This document shows, piece after piece, positions 35,886-47,877 of a stretch of DNA of 64,000 nucleotides. The notes beneath the pieces are model-generated. The model was not told the origin of the DNA. It saw only the letters and a program-made list of their open reading frames with translations, and made no database searches. This DNA is from Xiphophorus maculatus. Taxonomy: Eukaryota > Chordata > Actinopteri > Cyprinodontiformes > Poeciliidae. The DNA is taken from contig NC_036447.1 of NCBI RefSeq assembly GCF_002775205.1, forward strand, positions 7,490,501 to 7,554,500, in the 5' to 3' direction. A program made the translations under genes and the position numbers. How positions within the stretch are numbered: position 1 is the stretch's first letter; every line of letters begins with the position of its first letter.

Positions 35886-37003
35886 AAGAACAATGATAAT
35901 ACCAAAATGATTTCAGTTTTAGCTTTATTTTCTCAGTTGTGTGCAATCATAGTTAATGACTAAAAAACCATATTAATTTAAATTACTTTCAAAAATGTCT
36001 CCATTCTCACTCAGTGTTTCATGAATGTGATTTTCTCCTCATCTACCTGAAGTTCTTGTTTATATTTGGTGGTATTTTATTCCTAAAATTAGTAATAAAT
36101 TTTAGGAATAAAATACCTAAACATAGGTTTTTTAAAATGATTAAAGCATTTTTAAAATGATCAAACTCTAACTTGATTTTTCTCTAATCTTGATCACATT
36201 AATTTTAAAATTATTACAAAAATATCTGTCACTAATTTTATTTTTGATGTCGCATAAACTTTCAAAACAAACAAGCCTCTGTGTATGTTTTATCACCTAT
36301 AAATGTGACATTTCTTCACAGAGGTTTTTAGATTTACATATAATTTATTTTGTGATAAAGACAGGTTTTATTTAATTTTATGTAGGAGTTTTGTTTCTAT
36401 TTACATTTGCCCATGTTAAATATGGATTTATATTTTAGATATGTTTATCAATTCATTCATTCATATGTGTTTTTTCTCCCTCTCTTGTTATGTAACCTAA
36501 CTCTAACCTATAAATCATTCAATGATACAAACTACATTGACATAAAGATGGAAGATAAGCTCATTTTTAATTATTATCAAGTTCTCTTTCTGGTGTTTAG
36601 TGGATTTTTCCTAATATCTATAAATGTTTAGGCCTTACTTTTTTTTGATACTTCCCAAAATGTTCAAATTGATTACATTTTCAACAATTTAAAATCAAAC
36701 TCTTCATATCCGGAGATATAAATTGGATCAGAGATAGTAGGACTGGACAAAACAATGAGTGAAAAGGCAGCTAAAGACAAACTTTGGCAAAAATTTTAAT
36801 CTGAGGCACTGTAAGAAAATTGAACTCATTGAAAGGAGGCGAAAAAGTAATGTAAGATATTTTAAAATGTATAGATTTGATTCTTGTCATTCTGGCTGTT
36901 TTGCGTTGTTAGTAACAATTTACTCTTTTGTTTTTAGTTGACATGCTCTAATAGAATCAAGTACTATAGATTTCATAAACAACGTGAGAAAGGTTCAGAC
37001 CAC
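35886..37003. other. AT-rich intergenic, no gene
   Basis: Several ORFs of 60-75 codons here are low-complexity Phe/Leu/Ile/Tyr translations of AT-rich DNA. The only structured feature is the hairpin at 36071-36117. Confidence 0.5.
36071..36117. repeat. Perfect 20-bp hairpin
   Basis: Arms 36071-36090 (GGTATTTTATTCCTAAAATT) and 36098-36117 are exact reverse complements around a 7-nt loop. No surrounding element is recognisable. Confidence 0.85.
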
Positions 37004-37087
37004 CTTCATAAGTGAAGCTGAGTTTTTGAGAAGACATTGTAGAAAAATCGTAGTTAGTGGCAGCATTAGCTCCTCCGGTGGCTTCAT
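37004..37087 (-). pseudogene. Unassigned exon-like segment
   Basis: On the minus strand, a good acceptor (TGTTTCTCTTCTAG) precedes 84 nt open in one frame (reading EATGGANAATNYDFSTMSSQ then KLSFTYE) and a GTGGTC donor follows. Both phases would be 1, as for cadherin exon 2, and it lies 2.2 kb upstream of cadherin exon 1. It could be a relic of a third cadherin copy, an exon of an unseen gene, or chance. I do not recognise the peptide. Confidence 0.25.
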
Positions 37088-37099
37088 CTAGAAGAGAAA

Positions 37100-38800
37100 C
37101 AGACCAACAAATCAGCACATTACATGATACACTTCATTAAAGATGAGAAACCTTTGAAAAATTATTATGCTCTCATTTTTATGTCCCCAAAACTTTGGTA
37201 TTTTCAATTATTTGTTTTTAGTCCACTGCATGATCACTATTGTCCAGCACATTTCCAGCCAACAGTGAAGTCGTGACACAGCACCGAGTTTATCACTGAC
37301 AGAATAGCCTGTTTCTGAATTCCTGATTTACAATCAACAAGGTGTGGCACAGTTTATAAAAGAATCATTACCTGAAGGAAGTGCATAAGAGCCAAAGTCA
37401 AGATATGTTCTGCATAATTACAGTTAAATCTGAAAGGGGAAACATCTATTTATGGGAATCTTTATGGGAACCATAAAGATTTTGGTGGATTTAATTTTAT
37501 ATGTTTTTTTAATGGTCTTTGGTGGATTTAATTTTATATGGGTTTTTTTAATGCCTAACACTGCGTCTAAATTCAACCTGCTCCGTCGCTTTAAAGCACT
37601 TTGGACCCGTGTCCTTAGGTTTATTCAGCCATTTATCAATGCCTGTCATTTAACAAGCTGTGAATAATTAAGTGAAAGAACTTTCCATTCTGTTGTGACT
37701 TACACTTATATGTGGTTAACATATTTAACCTGATTTTAACATTATTGTACATAACTACAAAAGGGTGAAGTGAAATTTAAGTGCTAAGCATGATTTATTT
37801 TGGAGAGCGGAAGTCTTTTATTTTGAAGAATATTTAACAGGACATTGTTTTTTCTTTTGTCATATCTGGCCTTCTGTTGATTTTGGTTGCTAGGTTACAA
37901 ACAGCCGTTGCGGTTAGCATCTGTCGCCATTTTTGCTCAATAAAAACTGAACAGAAACATGTTTGCTTTTCATTCGGTGGGTACAGAATCCAGAAATTGT
38001 ACTCAAGAGTTGCCATACTTCAAAATGAAATTACTCAAGTAAAAATAAAAAGTACAGCTTAGTAAAAATACCCTACGCGTATTTTTGTTCTATTTTTTTA
38101 AAAAAAGTTACTCAAATGCAACTAGTTACTACATAACTCTAGGAAAAGACGATGCATCTCTCTAACTTGACTGAACCTCAAAACAAATCAGTTTATTGTC
38201 TTCCAGTCATTACAGGAAGCAGCAGAAGAATTTCCCAGGTGTTTCTGCCGCCATCTTTGCTCATTTAGCTCAGCCTCTGAGCTCCTGCATCAACAGCAGT
38301 AATGACATTAGGAAAGACTTAAGGAAATGTACGTTTCCATCTGTTACAAATGTATTTTACTGCATTTTATTCAAGAGATATCTGAACAATTGTATAATTT
38401 TAAACTACTGGGTGGTTTGTTAAAATCAATGCAAAAGCTATAGAAAGTAAAATGTTTCTGGCTGAAAGTAAGCAATGGAAAGATGGTGAGACAAATTAGT
38501 AAATTTTTAAAAACAACTTGGATAACTTATTTTTCATGTTTGATTGTTTTTAAACATAAATCTGTTGTGAAGGGACTGCAGGAACTCATCCCTCAAACTT
38601 GACCATTTATTTTTTTGTGTTACATTTTATTATTAGACTCTCCAGGGCTGTATAATAACAGAAACAAAAAACTTTGCAGATGTAAAGACAAATACACACC
38701 TGATTAAGGATTTCAAAGCTGCCCTCTAGCTGTATTGAACAGCAGGTGTCTCCACTACTTCATGTCTTGGGTCAGTACAACTCCAAGGTCACATGTCTCT
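37100..38800. other. Intergenic, repeats only
   Basis: AT-rich. Contains a TTACTCAAGTAAAAATA-type MITE fragment near 37980-38130 and no supported gene. Confidence 0.5.
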
Positions 38801-38820
38801 TCAGGGTAAAACATCCTTCT

Positions 38821-38827
38821 TATATAA
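38821..38827 (+). promoter_or_regulatory. TATA box of deaminase-like gene A
   Basis: TATATAA lies about 30 bp upstream of a plausible transcription start near 38850. Two short non-coding exons follow: about 38850-38895 (donor CAG|GTAGAA) and 39114-39135 (acceptor CTAACAG, donor AAG|GTAGGT). The next acceptor ends directly at the ATG at 39943. Genes C and D have the same arrangement, which supports the reading. Confidence 0.6.
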
Positions 38828-39199
38828 ATGCAGTTGTAGTTTCAGCTTCTTTAGTGGAAACACAGAGGGAAGGAAAGAGCCGACAGAACCATCAGGTAGA
38901 AATTTGTTTTTGAAGATTTTTAACAGATCACCACTGCTTGGTTTCAGACTAAGCTGGACTTCGGTCCTGTTTTGTTGCAAAATGAAATATCTAAAAGTAT
39001 TTAAAAAGAAGTAAGAGACTTACTTTGACTATTAGAATCTCTACTTTCTTCTCAACATTCATGACAGGTAAAATTAGTAATAAGTGTTTTATGTGTTTTT
39101 TGTCTTCTAACAGATCAACACCTGAGACAACAAAGGTAGGTTTTTCCGTTTGGTCCTCCAAACATGAGCAGGTCTTGTTACTTATATGAATTACTGTCC

Positions 39200-39450
39200 T
39201 TGAAATACCAAATTTCCACTTAACTTCATATTTTGGTATGTCTGATGATGTAATTTTAAAATATTTAATTATTGATGTTTTGATTAGTTACTCAGTACTT
39301 GAGTAGACTTTTACCAAATACTTTTGTACCCTTATTTGAGTAATTTCTTGGACGGCTACTTTTTACTTTTTGTTGATTAAAAATATGTGAAAGTAGCGCT
39401 ACTTTTACTTGAGTACAATTTTTGGGTACTCTGCCCACCTCTGGTGATAT
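39200..39450. mobile_element. MITE fragment (TTGAGTAATTTCTTGGACGG family)
   Basis: Shares TTTGAGTAATTTCTTGGACGG and GCTACTTTTTACTTTT with about 50870-51075, and CTACTTTTACTTGAGTACA with 22650. Lies in a 5' UTR intron of gene A. Confidence 0.65.
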
Positions 39451-39942
39451 ATACAGTCGTTACATATTACAGAACGTAAATAGCCATACCTGAGCTGAGA
39501 TTGTGTTAATATGTGATTGAAACTGTGAAAAACAGATGATTTAAAATGGATTGAAAACCTTAAAACTTTGCGTTGTCTTTTTTAACTTTTTTCACACTTT
39601 AGGTAGTTATTCAAACTCTGACATTTTCAAATAAATATATCTCCAAATAAAACAAAAGTTATGAGACCTAGTATTTGATATGTTTTTCAGTGAGTGATTT
39701 AATATCTTAAGTAAAATACTGTTACGCAGAAACTGTTAACTTCAGACAGAGTTAGTATTTAGCATAAATTAGATCCCACAAGCTTGGAAAAATACCAAAA
39801 CCAAATGTTTGGAGAGTCCTGTAAGTGGATGCAAAATAAGATTTAACATCAGCCATAGATATTCTAAGCGTACATGAAGCAAATACATTTATTTCAGATA
39901 AATGTTCACTTTTGTCTAGTAAAAACACTGAACTGTTTTCAG

Positions 39943-41594
39943 ATGGGTTGCCTGTTCTTGATGGTGCTTTCACTGACTGTGTTGCTGCTTGATGCAAACA
40001 ATTTCCCACCTGTAAACATGGGCCGACTACAATATGCAGTTTCACAAATCTTGAATCGGTAAGTTGAACTTCTTTATTTTTGTAGTAAAACTGGCTGTCA
40101 ATTGATTCCAGTATTTAACCGGATATATTTAATCATGTTTCTAAAATATGTCTGTGTTCTTCCTCAGCTACAGACCAAGCTATGAGGTTGGAGATCAAAG
40201 GTGCGCAAGTTACAACATTCATGATTTTTGAGTTCATCTAAACAATAGAATAGTTTGGAACTTACACAAAAAGAAGTGACATTTAATCTGTCATTTTTAT
40301 TTCAAATAATAAAAAACCTAAGTTACTTTTGACAGGTCTTTAATTAGTATAACATTTTTTGCTTTTTGTTTATTGAGTTATTAAAAATAATAAGTTGCAG
40401 AGTAGAAGTAACGTCAAAATTTTTGTTTTCATGTGTTTTAGGTTTTTGTTCTGGTTAAATAATTAGTACAGTAATGTTTGTGTGGAAAAATAATAAAACT
40501 GAAGTATGGAGTCTTTCGAAACAAAATTGTCCTAAAAAAAAAAAGGGTTAGATGACACCAAACTGAAGACTTTTATCATCCAGTTTTTGGTAGGAAGAGA
40601 GAAAAAAAAAGAGATAAACGATAAATCACGGAAATGGAAGTAATTGAGTTTGTTTGAATTTATCATGCCATTAATTGATTTATTGATTATTGTGACCAAA
40701 TATCAATCTACAGTACATAGATTGTTCATAAAGATTTTTTTGATCTGCTTTTTTTTCACATTTACAGTGTGTTTTAGTAAAATACACTAAAAAAATAGAG
40801 TTGGTAAATTTGTGAATTTATTCCTGACATCGTTACATCTGATGTTTTACACACTAATCAGATTTCCATCTCATTTGACTGTCTATTTTTGTGTTCAGTA
40901 AATTTTTCTTATTTCTTTTGACAGGAAACGCCCCATGTTCAGTCTGGTTGCAAGAATCCCGTTCAACAGTGATACTAATCAGTATGATATCAACCAAGTC
41001 ACTGATGATGCCAATAATGTAAAGGACACCATCGTAGGTTGTGAGGTTTACACTGGAACAAATATACTGGCAGCCACAGTTTTAAGATGGCCTGATGTTG
41101 TGTATCAGTGTCCGGATGGACGTGTTCAGTGGCCTATAAGAAGCCAGGCTAGAACTTGGGCGGACGCGTACTGTCAGAATACGATGTCATTTAATGAAGG
41201 CAGAGCTGAGCATGCAGAGTATCGTATTCTGCAGAACTTGGATACTTGGCTCAACAATCAAAATATGGGACAAGACCTGTTGCTTTTTTACGCCTATGCT
41301 TCTCCATGTACTAGAACATGTACAAACAGAGACAGTCCCTATAATATTCTGAGTCCCTTGACAGGCTATGTAGAGTTTAACATAGTGTTTGTGTTTTCTA
41401 TAGTGCACCAGCCTAGAAATGCCATTGTATCTCCAGACGTTCTACAGGATGCTCTGAAGAACCTGGGGGGAACAATCGGTCTGGACCGCATATTTCGTTG
41501 TGATAGAGTGAATGGTAGGATAAAATGTGTAAACTGTAAAGATAATGAAAATGTTGCTGGGTGGTGTTATGATGATAATCAACCGCCAGCCTAA
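39943..41594 (+). CDS. Gene A: secreted AID/APOBEC-like (SNAD-type) deaminase
   Basis: Exons 39943-40058, 40168-40200 (33-nt microexon) and 40925-41594, all phase 2 junctions, total 272 residues. The ATG abuts the splice acceptor (TTTTCAG|ATG). Residues 1 to ~18 are a signal peptide (MGCLFLMVLSLTVLLL). The core has HAE at 146-148 and SPC-TRT-C with cysteines 178 and 182: one His and two Cys to bind zinc and a Glu for proton transfer, as in cytidine deaminases. A hydrophobic strand (DLLLFYAYA) precedes the PCxxxC, as the fold requires. The C-terminus has four Cys (FRC, KCVNC, GWC); two more occur upstream (VGCEVY, QCPDG), fitting disulfides in a secreted protein. Known: fish encode secreted AID/APOBEC-like deaminases (SNADs) thought to act in immunity. 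The SNAD assignment is from motif and architecture, not a search; substrate unknown. Alternative: another bacterial-type deaminase clade captured by fish. Confidence 0.82.
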
Positions 41595-42042
41595 AAAGGC
41601 AGGGGGTAATCAGTAGATGGGGCTCCCATGATTCATTACATGAACTTTAGCTTTGCAGGAACATGAGGTTTATTTTTAAAATAATATCTAAGTATTTGTT
41701 AGTCAGCTGGGTCCATGTCCAGTCTAGCTTCATTTGAATCTAACCCAAGCTATTAGAAATTAACTGATTTCACTGACCAAGAAATTTTGATGAAAACTGC
41801 ATTTTATATTTCCTCAGGTCGTTTTTGTGTGATATTAAAGTTTAATTTATGATCTGAAATATTAAATGTGCATTAAAAAGAAAAAAAAGAATTTTCTGAG
41901 AAAAAAAACTTTTCTACAGTGCTTTGTATGTAAATTTTTGTGAGATTTGATTGCAGAGTTATAATCAGAATTTATTTTTATTGATCCATAATATATTCAC
42001 AATAATGATGTACTTAATGGACTTCAATTTTTCTTCTGTCAT

Positions 42043-42048
42043 AATAAA
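42043..42048 (+). terminator. Poly(A) signal of gene A
   Basis: AATAAA about 450 nt after the stop, within ATAATAAAGCTTTGCTCAGC, which is conserved at the matching position of gene B (47357). Confidence 0.6.
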
Positions 42049-42574
42049 GCTTTGCTCAGCATTCACACTGTTTTATATTTATTTTTGTTCTTTTTGAAAC
42101 AAGTTTCTCATTGTATCACAACAAAGTAAAAATTTGCAAAGTTTTGACCAAGAAGAAAAAAACATCAAACACATTTGACAAAAAAAAAACTACATCTATT
42201 TTTAAAAAAGCGAAGATCTTTATTAACTTTACAAAAATACTTCCTGTAGTGCTACTGATTGCTACAGGAGGCATTCATAAATCAGTTTTCTGCCTTTTAC
42301 TTTCGTTCCCTTTTACACCAAAAGTATTAAAACTTTTGCCAGGTTGTCGTTCCACTGTTGGTGCTCTAACACATCTACGGTTATGCCTATCGCATGGCAG
42401 CTCCTCTCTGGGGAAGAGAGAAAACGTCCCTCCCTGCCCAACAAACACACTGCTAATATATTTTTAATAACAATTGTTCCACCCAAAACAGAAAATGGTT
42501 AAAAAAATAATTAAAGCTGCAGTTTTTAACTTCAATTACTTATAAAAAAAACCCAAACATATTTGTCAAAACTA

Positions 42575-43035
42575 TCACAATGTTGTGACAGTACGATATA
42601 AGAAAGATAATCTGTGGAAAAAAAGGAGCTCCTCTGCCTTCTTCTATGGGCTTTATGTCATCTATAGAAATACACTGCTCTGTTTAAAACAACCAATCGG
42701 AACCAGGAGGAGGGTCTTAGCACTGTCAACTGCCCTTGTGTACGTGCCACTAACACCCTCCATTTTACCCGAATGCTCAGGCTATTATCATAGCTACTGA
42801 TAATGGCAGATAAACAGTTTTACTGGAATGGTAGATTTTTCTCTCCATCATTACCACATTGAGGAGCAAGTACACAAGATTGATTGACAGTGCTAAGACC
42901 CTCCTCCTGGCTCTGATAGGTTGTTTTTGACCAGGAGCGGTGCTTTTCTTCAGATGACAATAGTAGAGCTGGAAGGAGGTGCAAGAGCTCAATCTTAGAT
43001 GATCTGTCTCATATTTTACTGTCACAACATTTTGG
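42575..43035. mobile_element. Foldback (inverted-repeat) element
   Basis: Left arm (about 42580-42760) and right arm (about 42840-43030) are diverged reverse complements. Each contains CACAA..TTGTGACAGTA at its outer end and GGAGGAGGGTCTTAGCACTG (left) or its complement (right) inside. The two arms therefore give related ORFs on opposite strands (both with RRRVLALS), which are not genes. A partial outer-end match occurs near 49935-49960. Confidence 0.75.
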
Positions 43036-43059
43036 CACTTTAAACAAATATTTTAAAAA

Positions 43060-44846
43060 GACAACTATTTTTGTAAAGCTTTAAAGGTTACAGATTTTAA
43101 AACAATAGTCATCTAAACAGTAAAGAAAGGTATAAAAAGATGGCTTAGGTCTGATAAATTGATTCTTCACTTTCAAAGAAAAACAAATGCTTACACTTTT
43201 TAAAATCTTCAGAGTAATTTCCTTACAGACATTGGGTGAGCAATTGAAATGCTACTATGGTGGTTATCCTGTTGTCACTATCTAATTTATGTTTTTCTTC
43301 TTCTGAACAAACCAATTATTATTTAAAAATCTATTATCAGAAGACTGATTCTATCTTGATTACGATTTAGCCAACACAATCCAACAGGCTTTCTGTGTGC
43401 TAAAAAGATAGGAAGAAGAGTTTATCACAATCTCCCGAGAAAGAAATGCAGACAAACTCGTAAAACTGGTGCACTCACATCTGACGTTTCCTTAAAGCGT
43501 TGTTTCCTCTGATTATGTTCACTTTATCAACACCTTTACTCCTGACACAAAGAGAAAACATCAGAAGCGTCTTTACAACACAAGAAGGTAAAGATTTTTG
43601 TTACGAACATTTCTGTTAAGATGTTATTTAAGTCTTACTTCACTATAAAAGCCAATTCACTGGACATCCGAATATCTAAAATTGCCCAAATTAACAAATT
43701 ATTTTAATGTTAAATTTGCACTACAGCCCCCAAAAGCCTAGTTTTTAAAGATATTTCACTTTAGAATTAAGATTTTCATTTTTATGTCATACCATGGACG
43801 ACTGTAGGGGATACAGTATTTTTGTATGTAGAAAAAATACCTTAGCATTACTTCCTTGATACGTAACATTTATCATTGCTGTACCTGATGAAGCAGTGCA
43901 GTTAGTTGTTTTGTGTATTTTTAATTGTTTAGATACTTGTAATGTGATGAAGATTCTGTCTCTATAGCGTTTTCTTCAGATTTGGATTTATTTTATCAAG
44001 ACTAAAATCTTCAGATGAAGCACATTTCAAAAATCAGCTAACATAAGAAATACAAAAAACAAATTTTAAATGAAAATTTTATCTGCTATGGAAAAAAACC
44101 TGCCACATCTAACTATGGACTTTAAAAACTGGTAGCAACATTCTTGGCGTCAACAAATGTAAACAAAACAAAAAAACCTAGCAACCTGTTTGCATTGCTG
44201 TAGATGAATGTTTCTTGATCTATGCCTTGAAAGTTGTTTCAAAAACAAAGTTGTTCTTACTTTCTTGATTTTTCTGCTTTTTAAAACTTTTTTTTATTTC
44301 ACCAACTGAAATATTTTCAAGCTGACATTAAAGTCCACCCAAATAATCCCATTATAATAATGTGAAAAAGCGTAAATGTGAATCTTGCCCCATCTCTTGC
44401 CATTGATCTCCTGTAATTACAATTTTAAATACCGTACTTGTCATCACAATTTTAGTAACAGAACATCTCTCCAGAGTACACTGTCATTGGAAACATGATT
44501 CTTCAGTCTGATTGTCTTATCACACAATGAAACAAGGACCTGTTGTTCTGAACCACTGACATGTTGATGGATACAGATATTTAATTCTGAGAGATTAACT
44601 AAGAATTTTTAGGAAGATACTGGCCTTTGAGAAATGCAGTTTTGCAAATGTTTTGAGATGCAAAATGGTAACTTCAGACACTGTCAGCCCTCTTCCCCCA
44701 TTAAACTCTCTGTACAGTGAATCCACTAAGTGAACGTGATGTTAAACTTTAATGTTAAAATAAGACATTTAAATCAAAGGTAAACATAAATGTTCACTTT
44801 TGTCTAGTAAAAATACTGAACTGAAAATGAACTGAACTGTTTTCAG
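43060..44846. other. Spacer between genes A and B with possible 5' UTR of B
   Basis: No ORF of note. A candidate non-coding exon of gene B ends at 43587 (CAAGAAG|GTAAAG); it contains ATCAACACCT, also present in the second UTR exon of gene A. About 44786-44846 is conserved with the region just upstream of gene A's ATG (ATGTTCACTTTTGTCTAGTA). Confidence 0.4.
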
Positions 44847-46790
44847 ATGGGTCTCCTGTCCATCATGGTGCTTTCACTGACTGTGTTGCTGCTTGCTGCA
44901 AACAGTTTCCCGCCTGCAGTGGACGAGACCCAACTAAAAAATCTAGTTTCACAAGTCTTGAATCTGTAAGTTTAACTTCTTTGTTTTCTGTAGGGAAACT
45001 GGATGTAGACTGATCTCTTATGTTTCACTGGGTGCAATTAAAAATGTTTCTAAAACATGTCTGTGTTCTTCCTCAGCTACAGACCAACATACGAGTTCAA
45101 TAATTCTATGTAAGTTACAGCATGCTTGATTTTTAATATACAAACAACCGAATACTTTGGAGCTGCAAGAAAAGAGGGGACATTTAATGTGTAGTTTACA
45201 TTTTAAATAGGAAATTACAGAAATAACAAAACTTACTTTTTATGATAATTTTTAATTCTTAATTAAGTTATTAAGCATAGTAGGCTGTAGCATAGAATCA
45301 GTGTCAATACTTTTAGTTTTTATGTGTTTCTGCTTTTCATTCTGATTAATTACTAAAGCAATCTGTGTATGAAAAATAATAAAACTCAATAGATAATCAA
45401 TTCCCATTGATACTTAAACATCAACTGTTAAACTGTAATTTATTTGTCTGGTTTGGCATTGGACTGGACCAAACATCGATCTACATGGACTGTTTATAAC
45501 ATTTTTTTGATCTTTAATTTATTCTTTTTACATTTACAGTGAAATTTATTACAGTACTTCCGATTGTTTACACACATACTGGTACTTGAGTCACAACGAC
45601 CACAACATGCACAAAGCCCCTGAAGCAATTCTGCCACAAGCATAATTCCTGCTTTACTCTGAAATTGCAGTTTTAAAACACACATTTTTCAAAACACTGC
45701 ACACAGTTTTCTGCATTTGGGACAATTTTCATGAGGAAAATCTATTGTTTCTAAATTTCTAAGTCAATTGCCCTTAACTTAGAATTATTAAGGGCATGTA
45801 GGCCTTCTGGACCTACTTGGGCGCACAAGTCCGCTCATGATGCGCCCCAATAGACGCCTCCCTGGGTGTTTGTACAGATCGACACTGTAAAATACACTAT
45901 AGGTAAGATACAAATACCAAGCTTGGTCAAGTAGTGAATTTATTCCTCACATCTTTCTGTCCTATGTCTGATATTTTGCACACTAATCAGGTTTCCATAT
46001 CATTTGATTGTCTGTTTTTGAACTGTGTTCAGTAATTTTTTCTGTTATTTCTTTTAACAGGAAAACCCCCATGTTCAGTGTGGTTGCGAGAATCCCGTTC
46101 AACAGTGAAACTAATCAGTATGATATCAGCCAAGTCACTGATGATGCCAATAATGTAAAGGACACCATCGTAGGTTGTGACGTTTACAATGGAACAAATA
46201 TACTGGCAGCCACAGTTTTAAGATGGCCTGATGTTGTGGCTCAGTGTCCGGATGGACGTGATCAGTGGACTATAAGCAGCCAGGCTAGAACTTGGGCGGA
46301 CGCGTACCGTCAGAATACGAGGTCATTTAATAAAGGCACAGCTGTGCATGCAGAGTATCGTACTCTTCAGAACTTGCGTACTTGGCTCAACAATCACAAT
46401 ATAGGACAAGACCTGTTGCTTATTTATGTCTATGCTTCTCCATGTGCTAAGAGATGTACAAACAGAGACAATAAGGGTAATATTCTGAAACTCTTAACAG
46501 ACTACGTAGAGTTTAACCTAGTGTTTGTGTTTTCTAAAGTATTCAAGCCTAGAAATACCATTATACCTCCAGAGGATCTACAGGATGCTCTGAAGAACCT
46601 GGGGGGAACAATTGGTCTGCAACGCATATTTCGTTGTGATGAAGTGAATGGTAGGATAAAATGTGTAAACTGTAGTAATAATACTGGAAATATTACTGGG
46701 TGGTGTTATGATGATAATCAACAGCCTGGCAAAAAAAGGCAAGGGGTAAACAGTAGGTGGGGCTCCCATGATTCATTACATGAACTTTAG
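44847..46790 (+). CDS. Gene B: secreted AID/APOBEC-like (SNAD-type) deaminase, tandem copy of A
   Basis: Exons 44847-44965, 45077-45109 (33 nt) and 46061-46790, phases as in gene A, total 293 residues. Signal peptide about 1-18 (MGLLSIMVLSLTVLLLAANS). Zinc-site motifs HAE at 147-149 and SPC-AKR-C with cysteines 179 and 183; the four C-terminal cysteines are kept. Relative to A, the protein has about 20 extra C-terminal residues (after DDNQQPG) because an indel removes the stop that ends A. Coding exon 3 differs from A mostly by amino-acid changes, many reversing charge, while 46758-46925 matches 41618-41785 with one mismatch. That stretch is coding in B for its first third but 3' UTR in A. 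Predicted function as for A: zinc-dependent deaminase secreted from the cell; substrate unknown. Active-site motifs are intact, so both copies may be catalytic. Confidence 0.82.
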
Positions 46791-47356
46791 CTTTACAGGA
46801 ACATGAGGTTTATTTTTAAAATAATATCTAAGTATTTGTTAGTCAGCTGGGTCCATGTCCAGTCTAGCTTCATTTGAATCTAACCCAAGCTATTAGAAAT
46901 TAACTGATTTCACTGACCAAGAAATGATGATGAAAACTGCATTTTATATTTCCTCAGGCTGTGTTTGTGTGATATTAAAGTTGGTTTCATAATCTGAAAT
47001 ATTAAATGTGAATTAAAAAGAAATAAATGAAATCTATGATTTAAAAAAAAACGTTTCTGCTGTACTTTATATGTATACTTTTCTAACATTTGATGTCCTT
47101 AATTGTAAATAATTAAATAATTACTTAATTATTATTGTATTAGTAATTACTGTACTTAAATAATTACTTAAATTAAAATGTACACATTTGTTTGGTTTTA
47201 AAAAGCTGTTGGTATAAAATAACCCAGACTATTAAATGTATTCATTTCTTGAAATTGCAGAGTTACTATCAGATTTTATTTTATTGATTCATAATATATT
47301 CACAATAATGATGTATTTACTGGACTTTATTTTTTATGCCTTTATTTTCCCTTCAG

Positions 47357-47362
47357 AATAAA
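47357..47362 (+). terminator. Poly(A) signal of gene B
   Basis: AATAAA in CAGAATAAAGCTTTGCTCAGC, homologous to the signal of gene A. Confidence 0.6.
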
Positions 47363-47877
47363 GCTTTGCTCAGCATTGAGTCTGTTTTATGTTTATTTCT
47401 GTTCTCAGGGAACAACTTCCTGACTTTATCATAATAAAGTAAAATTTTGCAAAGTTTTGACCAAGAAGAAAAACCATTAAGCACATTTGACAAAAAAAAA
47501 TCTATTTAAGAAATAGATTTTAAGAAAGGCTGAGGTCTTTATTATCTTTATGAAAATAAATGATGTGACTGAAGTGAAGTCAGTTTGTCAGTGTGCTTCT
47601 TGTGCTACTGATTTGCTAAAATTAAAAAATGTTTGGATTATTTCTCATGAATCTGCACTCAGCATCCCATCAGGACAGAAATAACTAGAAATGTAGACAT
47701 TTTTGCAAATTTATTAAAAAAGAAAAACTGAAATACTGCACATGGTCACGTGATATTTTAGTTTTTGTTGCGTTTTTTTTGTGAAAAAATTTCTACACTT
47801 CTTTTTTTCTGTAAAGAAACAGTAAAACAGTAAAACTAAGACGTATGATATCAGCATAGCCTATGTCTTATTCTCAT

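Noticed and set aside
42585-43025. A pair of small genes on opposite strands (both reading RRRVLALS)
   Set aside because: They are the two arms of one inverted-repeat element.
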